From Spirochaetales bacterium (GTDB lineage: Bacteria; Spirochaetota; Spirochaetia; Sphaerochaetales; Sphaerochaetaceae), in the NCBI GenBank assembly GCA_022785155.1, contig JALFRH010000181.1, forward strand, positions 1 through 14,222: 14,222 nucleotides of DNA, written 5' to 3'. A program made the translations under genes and the position numbers. This document shows, piece by piece, positions 6,124 to 12,230 of this stretch; the first letter of the stretch is position 1; every line of letters starts with the position of its first letter. Under the pieces are notes generated by a model. The model was not told where the DNA came from. It searched no databases and saw only the letters and a program-made list of their open reading frames with translations.

Positions 6124-7311
6124 ATGCCGGCCAGCAACAATGTATTTCAAAGAAATGCAAATACTTCCTTGATCGCACAGCTTATCTGGCGCCAGGAAGG
6201 GCTGTCCCGGGTCGACATATCCAGACAACTGCAACTCAATAAATCCACGGTCAGCAACATAATATCCTATCTTATGGAAGTCGGCCTTGTTCACGAGGGG
6301 GAGCGTAAAGACGCCACATCCCTTGGTGGCAGAAAGCCTATTGAGTTGTCCATTGCAAAAGATTTTGCCTGTGTTTTTGGCTTTGACCTTCAGCCATCCC
6401 ACTATCGCAGTGTGATCATGAGCGCAGATGGCTCCATTCTGTGGGAGGTCAAAGGTTCAAAAAGACAACTCTCCTTTGAATCTTTCATCTGTTCCGTGGT
6501 GGATGAGGCGTTGAATGCCCATAAAGGTATTCAGATTCCTATTCTTGCCATGGCATTTTCCATTCCTGGACAGATAGATGCTCCAAATGGTGTGATCATC
6601 CACTCCTATCCTTTTGCCATCAGAAACTACCGACTAAAGGATTTTCTGAAGGCAAGATATGATTACCCCATATTCATTGAAAACGATGCCAACTGCGCCG
6701 CATGGCTGGATCTACACTGGACTCTGGGCTTTGATTTCAAGTCAAACGCAGTCTCAGTAGTCGCAGATTTCCATGAAGAATCCAAGAGAAACGACTCTGT
6801 AATAGGAATCGGCGCAGGTTTCGGTGTCATTATTGACGGTAAGGTCTACCACGGTTCCCATAACAGTGCAGGTGAGTTCTGCTCGCTTTCATGGAAAAGG
6901 GGAAATCCAAACCAGTCTGGACTTGATACTGATCTATTGAAGAGAACCATAGATGACAAAGAGGCTCTTGCAGATTGGCTTGTGGATACATTCCAGTCCT
7001 TGGTGCCATTCTTTGCAATCATGGATTTCGATACTGTGATTCTTCACGGCAATCCGCTTTCCGATGAAGCATGGACCAGAAAGATGTTGGAAGAGAGGAT
7101 TCCGTCTTTTTTGGGTATCCTGGAAAAAATCGGTTGTTCCTTGATCTTCGAGACCAACGATGAATCGGTTTCGGCAAAGGGAGCGGCCCTGATGTATCTG
7201 AATCAGCTCTATTCTGTTCCTGCTTTGGAGGAGGATTACTCGGAGAGGCAGAGTTGGAGTGAAATAGTCGAGCTGTTACAGGATCAGAGGGACACATACA
7301 AAATAAGGTGA
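6124..7311 (+). CDS. ROK-family transcriptional regulator (XylR/NagC type)
   Basis: A 395-residue sugar-responsive repressor. A MarR-like winged helix lies at about 15-60, with recognition segment LSRVDISRQLQLNKSTVSN (27-45). A ROK actin-fold sensor domain follows from about 80, with IPGQIDAPNG (147-156), ENDANCAAW (186-194) and a modified phosphate-type loop GIGAGFGVIIDGK (228-240). After SAGEF (248-252) the usual zinc motif CxCGxxGCxE is absent, so ligand and metal handling differ from NagC or Mlc. The ATG at 6124 has AGGAG 12 bases upstream, a long spacing; no better in-frame start is nearby. It is followed after 22 bases by the first permease, so it heads the transport operon. A ROK operator-like palindrome just upstream suggests autoregulation. 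The inducer is unknown. Confidence 0.9.
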   Translation: MPASNNVFQRNANTSLIAQLIWRQEGLSRVDISRQLQLNKSTVSNIISYLMEVGLVHEGERKDATSLGGRKPIELSIAKDFACVFGFDLQPSHYRSVIMSADGSILWEVKGSKRQLSFESFICSVVDEALNAHKGIQIPILAMAFSIPGQIDAPNGVIIHSYPFAIRNYRLKDFLKARYDYPIFIENDANCAAWLDLHWTLGFDFKSNAVSVVADFHEESKRNDSVIGIGAGFGVIIDGKVYHGSHNSAGEFCSLSWKRGNPNQSGLDTDLLKRTIDDKEALADWLVDTFQSLVPFFAIMDFDTVILHGNPLSDEAWTRKMLEERIPSFLGILEKIGCSLIFETNDESVSAKGAALMYLNQLYSVPALEEDYSERQSWSEIVELLQDQRDTYKIR

Positions 7312-7333
7312 AAACAAAAAGAGGATAGGAAAT

Positions 7334-8266
7334 ATGGAGAAAGGAAAAAAGGAGGTGGCTCCCATAAGGAGTCTTAACAGAAGGAGAGAGGAAAAGTTGG
7401 CCTACTGGTCCCTGATTCTCCCTGGCTTCTTGATTTACGTCTTTGTCATGGCTTTCCCGACTATTTTCGGGCTCTATCTCAGTGTGACGAACTATAAGGG
7501 TGGACCATTGTTCGGACCTAAGAAGAGGGACATAGACATCATCGGCTTCAAATACTACGCAGAAATGTTCAAGGACAGCTATTTCTGGCTTGCTTTGAAG
7601 AACAACTTGTGGATTACATTCATTTCTGTATTCGGACAGATTCCACTGGGCTTCTTTATGGCATACCTTATTTTCAGAGGAATGATCAAAGGAAAGGATT
7701 TCTTCCAGACAGTAATCTATCTTCCATGCGTCATCTCCACTGTCGTCATAGGTAAGCTTTGGGATGCCATCATGAGCCCCAACGGCGCTCTGCCGGATAT
7801 CATAAGGATATTCAATCCCAGTTATGTGGCTGGAAACAGCGAGCATCCTATTGTTCCGGTACTCTTTGTAATACTCTGGATGTATACAGGTACGTATCTC
7901 ATCATCTTCCTTGCAAATATGCAGAAGATTGATACATCCATCATCGAAGCCGCCAAAATCGATGGCGCTACAGAGTTCCAGGCATTGAGATATATCATCC
8001 TTCCTGCTCTCAGCGGTGTAATCGTAACATCTTGTATCCTGGCCATCTCAGGATCCTTGAAGAGCTTCGATCTGATATACGTCATGACAGGTGGAGGACC
8101 TGCAAAGCAGACCTACGTCCTTTCCATATTCATGTATGACAAGGCATTCAAGGGGGCGCCGAACTATCCTCTTGCCAATGCAGTATCTGTTGTCATGTGT
8201 ATTATTTCGTTCTCCCTCATCGGTGTCACGAAGATGGTGGAAAAGAAGTTTGGAGGTAAGGAATGA
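7334..8266 (+). CDS. ABC sugar importer permease 1 (UgpA/MalF-like)
   Basis: A 310-residue inner-membrane subunit of a carbohydrate ABC importer. Six hydrophobic segments are visible at roughly 24-44, 92-116, 126-146, 172-194, 222-240 and 281-301. The EAA loop, EAAKIDGATEFQALRYIILP (205-224), is the contact for the ATPase. The length fits the UgpA/LacF group rather than the longer MalF. A ribosome site rich in AGAGGATAGG lies just before the ATG at 7334. The stop codon overlaps the start of permease 2 by four bases (ATGA), so the pair is translationally coupled. The substrate is most likely an oligosaccharide, judged from the hexosaminidase in the same run. Confidence 0.93.
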   Translation: MEKGKKEVAPIRSLNRRREEKLAYWSLILPGFLIYVFVMAFPTIFGLYLSVTNYKGGPLFGPKKRDIDIIGFKYYAEMFKDSYFWLALKNNLWITFISVFGQIPLGFFMAYLIFRGMIKGKDFFQTVIYLPCVISTVVIGKLWDAIMSPNGALPDIIRIFNPSYVAGNSEHPIVPVLFVILWMYTGTYLIIFLANMQKIDTSIIEAAKIDGATEFQALRYIILPALSGVIVTSCILAISGSLKSFDLIYVMTGGGPAKQTYVLSIFMYDKAFKGAPNYPLANAVSVVMCIISFSLIGVTKMVEKKFGGKE

Positions 8267-9117
8267 GCAGCCATATCAAAGACAATACATCAGTTGGCAG
8301 AAAGATAGGTATGGTACTTACTTATGTAGTCCTCATCTTCTTCGCCATAATGGCCATCGCCCCGTTGGCTTGGCTTATAATGAGTTCATTTAAGACCAGC
8401 CAGGACTATCAGACCAATAGACTTGGTCTTCCCAAGACCTTCTTCTGGCAGAACTATAGGGACTCATGGGTAAGAGGTAACTTCGGTACATATATCATCA
8501 ACAGCGTCATATATACCTCCGTTACAGTAATATTCGTCCTTATATTCGGTCTCATGAGCGGCTTCGCCTTTGCAAAGATCAGGATGAAGAGCACAAAGCT
8601 GCTCTATGGCTCCTATGTCATCGGTATTCTCATGACACTTCAGTCCATCATGATTCCGCTCTTTGTCATGATCAACCAGTTCGGGCTCTATGATACCAAG
8701 CTGGGTGTCTTGATACCTTACATAGGAATAGGACTCCCGATGGGTGTATATCTATGTACCGAGTATATCAAGAGTGTACCTGATGCTCTTGTAGAGTCGG
8801 CAAGAATCGACGGTGCAAAGTATTTCAGGATCTTTGGATCCATCATCGTTCCAATGGCTAAGCCGGTTGCAACTACTCTTGCAATCCTTACCATCAGCGG
8901 AACATGGAATGAGTTCATGCTTATCAACATGCTCACTTCCTCTACAAAGAACAAGTCTCTCCCTGTAGGAATCCAGTCCTTTGCTGGAGCTCTCTCCACA
9001 GACTATGGAAAGCTCTTCGCTTCACTGGTAATAGGCTTGTTGCCAATGCTTATCTTCTATCTGGTTTTCAGAAAGGAAATAACAAAGGGTGTGGCTGCAG
9101 GTGCAGTCAAGGGTTAA
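8263..9117 (+). CDS. ABC sugar importer permease 2 (UgpE/MalG-like)
   Basis: A 284-residue partner permease. Hydrophobic segments are seen at about 16-40, 78-104, 112-136, 144-164, 198-214 and 250-270. The EAA loop, ESARIDGAKYFRIFGSIIVP (178-197), matches the MalG/UgpE class. It overlaps permease 1 by four bases and together they form the transmembrane channel. No ATPase gene is found in the window; in many bacteria one MsmX/UgpC-type ATPase serves several such importers. The gap of 85 bases before the binding-protein gene contains two predicted hairpins. Confidence 0.93.
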   Translation: MSSHIKDNTSVGRKIGMVLTYVVLIFFAIMAIAPLAWLIMSSFKTSQDYQTNRLGLPKTFFWQNYRDSWVRGNFGTYIINSVIYTSVTVIFVLIFGLMSGFAFAKIRMKSTKLLYGSYVIGILMTLQSIMIPLFVMINQFGLYDTKLGVLIPYIGIGLPMGVYLCTEYIKSVPDALVESARIDGAKYFRIFGSIIVPMAKPVATTLAILTISGTWNEFMLINMLTSSTKNKSLPVGIQSFAGALSTDYGKLFASLVIGLLPMLIFYLVFRKEITKGVAAGAVKG

Positions 9118-9121
9118 TGGG

Positions 9122-9176
9122 AATCAGGCGGTTTTCCGCAGGATTATGTTAAATTAGAAAAAGGTAGGGTTTACCT
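9122..9176 (+). other. Two hairpins between permease 2 and the binding-protein gene
   Basis: The first hairpin has AATC (9122-9125)/GATT (9142-9145) and GCGG (9128-9131)/CCGC (9136-9139) around a TTTT loop, with facing AG/AG bases between the stems. The second is AGGTA (9162-9166)/TACCT (9172-9176). No T tail follows, so they look like RNA processing or stabilising elements rather than terminators. Hairpins in this position could raise the dosage of binding protein over permease, as in other sugar-transport operons. Confidence 0.4.
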
Positions 9177-9202
9177 GAAATCATCAAAAGGAGGAAAATT
9201 TG

Positions 9203-10543
9203 ATGAAAAAACTTACAGTTGTTCTCCTCGTATTGGCTATGGTTACATCCATGGTTTTCGCTCAGGGCGGTACAGAAGCTGCTTCCAGCGGAAAGACAAC
9301 AATCAGGGTTCTGAACTATATCGATATGTCAGAGCCAAACAGCGCAAACGAAGTTGAGATGGTATGGAACGAATTCTCCAGACTTCACCCAGAAATTGAA
9401 GTTATCAGAGAAGACCTCTTCAACGAACCATTCCACATGAAGGTGGAATCATATGCAGCACAGGGAAATCTCCCAGACGTTCTCTACTGCTGGCCAAGCG
9501 GAAGATCTGCTACTCTCCACAACGAAGGACTGATCAAGGACCTCACACCATTCTTGAAGGCTGATGGAATCTTTGACGACTATGCTCCTACAACAACAGC
9601 TCCTCAGATCGGTGGTTTCCTTGGTGAACTTCCAAACGGTATCACAGCTACATCTATGATGTTCGTCAATACTAAGGTTCTCAGAGAAAACGGACTTGAA
9701 GTTCCTAAGACATATGCTGATCTTAAGGCAATGGTTCCAGTTCTCAATGCCAAGGGAATCGAAGTTATCCAGATGGACTGTAAAGATGGTTGGGTAATGC
9801 AGTCTTGTCTCTTCTCTCTCCTTGCTGGTAGATTCGGCGGAGCTGACTGGTATGACAGACTTGCTGCTGGTGAGATCGATTTCGAAGATGAATGGTTCAT
9901 CAACGCTCTCACAGTACTTGACAACCTCTACAAGGATGGAATCATCAACCGCAATACTCTCTCTATCGGTTACGGCAGTGGCCGCGGTGACTTTGCTAAC
10001 GGAAAGGCTGCTTTCTATATCGACGGCGACTGGGCATGTGGATCTTTCCAGACAGATATCACAACAGGTCAGGCTCTCTTCTCTCCTGAAGCTCAGGAAA
10101 CAGATATCGAGCTCATGAACTTCCCAGCTGTTGAAGGCGAAGTTGTCCACGAATCTAACTCAGTTGTAGTAGGAACAGGTTGGGCTATGTCTGCTGACAT
10201 TCCTGCAGGAAGTGCAGAAGAAGCTGCTGCATGGGAACTCATCAAGTTCCTCGAAGGCGAGTATGTACAGACTTACAGACTCACAACTGGTGCTGCATTC
10301 CCATCCCTCACAACAATCGACGTTGCTAAGGTTTGTGAAGAAAACGGACTCGAGCCACTTGTTGCTAAGAGATCTGACTGGTATGGAAGAATCCAGGTTG
10401 CTACACCTGTTATCGACGGTGTCCTCGATCCAGCAGTCTACGAAGTCATCAACACTGTTCTTGCTGAAATCGGTCTTGGAAAGACAGACGTCAAGACAGC
10501 TGCTAAGACAGTCAACGACGCATGGAATGCTTGGAAGAACTAA
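9203..10543 (+). CDS. ABC sugar-binding protein (extracellular solute-binding family 1)
   Basis: A 446-residue periplasmic carbohydrate-binding protein of the UgpB/MalE family. It begins with a signal peptide (lysines at 2-3, hydrophobic 4-18) likely cut after VFA near residue 20. There is no cysteine at the cut site, so it should be soluble rather than a lipoprotein. Family features include the early VWNEFSRLHPEIEV stretch, the LPDVLYCWP region, and the FANGKAAFYIDGDWA segment around residues 260-275. The ATG at 9203 is preferred over an in-frame TTG at 9200, because AGGAGG (9189-9194) is 8 bases before the ATG. Codon choice is narrow (many CTC, ACA, AAG, GAA, AAC), consistent with high expression. 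The protein would deliver substrate to the two upstream permeases. Confidence 0.94.
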   Translation: MKKLTVVLLVLAMVTSMVFAQGGTEAASSGKTTIRVLNYIDMSEPNSANEVEMVWNEFSRLHPEIEVIREDLFNEPFHMKVESYAAQGNLPDVLYCWPSGRSATLHNEGLIKDLTPFLKADGIFDDYAPTTTAPQIGGFLGELPNGITATSMMFVNTKVLRENGLEVPKTYADLKAMVPVLNAKGIEVIQMDCKDGWVMQSCLFSLLAGRFGGADWYDRLAAGEIDFEDEWFINALTVLDNLYKDGIINRNTLSIGYGSGRGDFANGKAAFYIDGDWACGSFQTDITTGQALFSPEAQETDIELMNFPAVEGEVVHESNSVVVGTGWAMSADIPAGSAEEAAAWELIKFLEGEYVQTYRLTTGAAFPSLTTIDVAKVCEENGLEPLVAKRSDWYGRIQVATPVIDGVLDPAVYEVINTVLAEIGLGKTDVKTAAKTVNDAWNAWKN

Positions 10544-10560
10544 TCTTCTGAAAAAGAGTA

Positions 10561-10600
10561 ATATAGGGCGGGTCTTTGATCCGCCCTTTTGACCCTATAT
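10561..10600 (+). terminator. Partial terminator with a competing outer stem between binding protein and GH20
   Basis: GGGCGG (10566-10571) pairs with CCGCCC (10581-10586), followed by TTTT, a terminator shape. ATATAGGG (10561-10568) can also pair with CCCTATAT (10593-10600). That stem uses the same GGG and so competes with the terminator. The hexosaminidase ribosome site AAGGA begins immediately after. Partial read-through into the hexosaminidase gene seems likely. Confidence 0.7.
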
Positions 10601-10610
10601 AAGGAATAAT

Positions 10611-11987
10611 ATGAAAACTATAGATTGTCTTCTTACACCTAGAATTGAATCTGAAAACGTAAAATACGATACACTCGTCAGCTATCCCATCAGCTGTGAA
10701 AAAGCCATTGCTGATGAAAACAGAGTGACTATATCAACAGACAAAATAGTCATTACAGGAAAAGGAGAGGATGAACTATCCTTGGCTGAAGGTTATATAA
10801 AGCAGCTGTCCCTTATTTTTGATGGCTTTGTACCTGTATGCTCCTTCACCTTCTATTCTCCTCAATATAAATATAGAGGATTCCATTTGGACTGTGTCCG
10901 CCACTTTATTCCAAGAGAAGAACTCTTGAGAATCATAGATACCATGAGCCTTGTGGGCTACAACTATTTCCATTGGCATCTTACAGATGACCAGGGCTGG
11001 AGATTCCCTGTCCCTAACTATGATAAATTGGAAGAAATCTCATCCAAGAGATATATATATGACAATGATTCACGTAATCATATACACCAGGGCTTCTATT
11101 CTAGGGAAGACTTGGAGGCGGTGAATAAATACGCAGAAGAAAGAGGAATAACAGTTATTCCTGAAATCGAGACCCCGGGCCATGCAGAGGCTTTGCTTGC
11201 AGCATATCCTGAGTTTGGCTGCACAGGAAACAAAATAGACGTGCAGAACAACTGGGGTGTATTTGAGAATGTAATGAATCCGTCTTCCCCTGAGCTTTGG
11301 GTTTTCCTTGAAGCCGCAATAAAGGAACTGGCGTCCATTTTCCATGGGCCTTTCATCCATATCGGAGGCGATGAGTGTCCTCATGTACAGTGGGAGACCC
11401 ATGAAGGCTGCAGAAGGATAATGGAGGAAAACGGCCTGAAGAACACCTCTGAGCTTCAAGGTTGGTTTACAACCAAGGTAAGCGGGATAGTTAAGAGAAA
11501 CGGAAAGAGGGCCATTGGCTGGGATGAGGTGGTGGATTCACCGGAAATCGACAAAGATGTAGTCGTTATGAGCTGGAGGGGGCTTGGTGGAGCCCGTATA
11601 GCCTCCAGTCGTGGCCACAACGTTGTTCTCTGTCCTGAAAACGGTGGCTGCTATCTAGACCGCTTCCCCTCCACGGAACCATGGGAACTGGGTAACCTGA
11701 GCCTCTCAGTGCCAAAGGCTTCCTATGACCTAGATATCTCAATGAAAGAACTGGACGAAGAAAAGAGAAAGCTTGTGTTAGGAGCCCAGTGCTGTCTATG
11801 GGGTGAAAGACTCCATAGTGGAAGGGAAATGGAAATGATGGTCTTCCCTCGTGCCTATATTCTTGCTGAAAACCTTTGGCTTGGTGAAGAGAGAAAAGAT
11901 TGGGGGGAAATGAAGGATAGAAAGGATGTGTTGGGCCTTATCTCCTGGAGAAAAGATATACTCTGTAACCCTGGTAAATGGGAGTAA
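10611..11987 (+). CDS. GH20 beta-N-acetylhexosaminidase, cytoplasmic
   Basis: A 458-residue glycoside hydrolase family 20 enzyme that removes terminal beta-linked GlcNAc or GalNAc by substrate-assisted catalysis. The catalytic D254-E255 pair sits in HIGGDEC (250-256). Other family motifs are FHLDCVRHF (91-99), NYFHWHLTDDQGWR (118-131), TVIPEIETPGHAEA (181-194) and AIGWDEVVD (301-309). The N-terminal region of about 85 residues corresponds to a short GH20b-like domain. There is no signal peptide, so it acts in the cytoplasm on imported oligosaccharides. The family is often longer (500-800 residues) because of extra domains absent here. It has an AAGGA ribosome site about 8 bases before the ATG, downstream of a leaky terminator that follows the binding-protein gene. 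It is probably the last gene of the operon. Confidence 0.95.
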   Translation: MKTIDCLLTPRIESENVKYDTLVSYPISCEKAIADENRVTISTDKIVITGKGEDELSLAEGYIKQLSLIFDGFVPVCSFTFYSPQYKYRGFHLDCVRHFIPREELLRIIDTMSLVGYNYFHWHLTDDQGWRFPVPNYDKLEEISSKRYIYDNDSRNHIHQGFYSREDLEAVNKYAEERGITVIPEIETPGHAEALLAAYPEFGCTGNKIDVQNNWGVFENVMNPSSPELWVFLEAAIKELASIFHGPFIHIGGDECPHVQWETHEGCRRIMEENGLKNTSELQGWFTTKVSGIVKRNGKRAIGWDEVVDSPEIDKDVVVMSWRGLGGARIASSRGHNVVLCPENGGCYLDRFPSTEPWELGNLSLSVPKASYDLDISMKELDEEKRKLVLGAQCCLWGERLHSGREMEMMVFPRAYILAENLWLGEERKDWGEMKDRKDVLGLISWRKDILCNPGKWE

Positions 11988-12036
11988 AGAAGAGAATGGA
12001 GAAATAACCCGATATTTTCAATAGAGACCTATCGCC

Positions 12037-12073
12037 AAAAAAGAAAAGCCCGTAGATGGATTCTGTGGGCTTT
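12037..12073. terminator. Terminator hairpin between GH20 and beta-mannosidase
   Basis: AAAGCCC (12045-12051) pairs with GGGCTTT (12067-12073), with further pairs (including G-T) extending the stem to about 12. On the minus strand it is followed by a strong T run, TTTTCTTTTTT. On the plus strand the tail is weaker (CTTTCATTATT). It can serve both convergent genes but is stronger for the minus strand. Confidence 0.7.
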
Positions 12074-12115
12074 CATTATTGATCATCGCCTTGGTGATCT
12101 CAGCAATCGATATAG

Positions 12116-12157
12116 AAAAAATCGCCACTGGAACCTACAAGTTCCAAGACGGCGATT
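12116..12157 (-). terminator. Rho-independent terminator of the beta-mannosidase gene
   Basis: On the minus strand AATCGCC (12157-12151 side) pairs with GGCGATT (12126-12120), with an inner stem TGGAAC/GTTCCA (12129-12134 with 12141-12146). Six T residues follow (12121-12116). This is a two-part stem with a standard T tract, about 75 bases after the stop of the minus-strand gene. Confidence 0.8.
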
Positions 12158-12171
12158 AATTTGTATTATCT

Positions 12172-12205
12172 TTGAGGGAGCACCCTCAAGTAGCCGGCCG
12201 CTCCC
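12172..12205 (-). repeat. Competing inverted repeats just after the beta-mannosidase gene
   Basis: TTGAGGG (12172-12178) pairs with CCCTCAA (12183-12189) around AGCA. GGGAGC (12176-12181) can instead pair with GCTCCC (12200-12205). The two pairings share bases and exclude each other. No T run follows on either strand, so this may be a 3'-end stabilising element rather than a terminator. Confidence 0.45.
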
Positions 12206-12230
12206 GTTTCTGTTACAATTCCAAAGTTCT

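Noticed and set aside
7019..7846. Long minus-strand ORF (275 residues) across the ROK gene end and permease 1
   Set aside because: It lies antisense to two clear genes, has no family motifs or ribosome site, and has a composition typical of a reverse-strand shadow.
9449..10150. Minus-strand ORF of 233 residues inside the binding-protein gene
   Set aside because: It is a shadow produced by the biased codon use of the binding-protein gene and has no recognisable domain.
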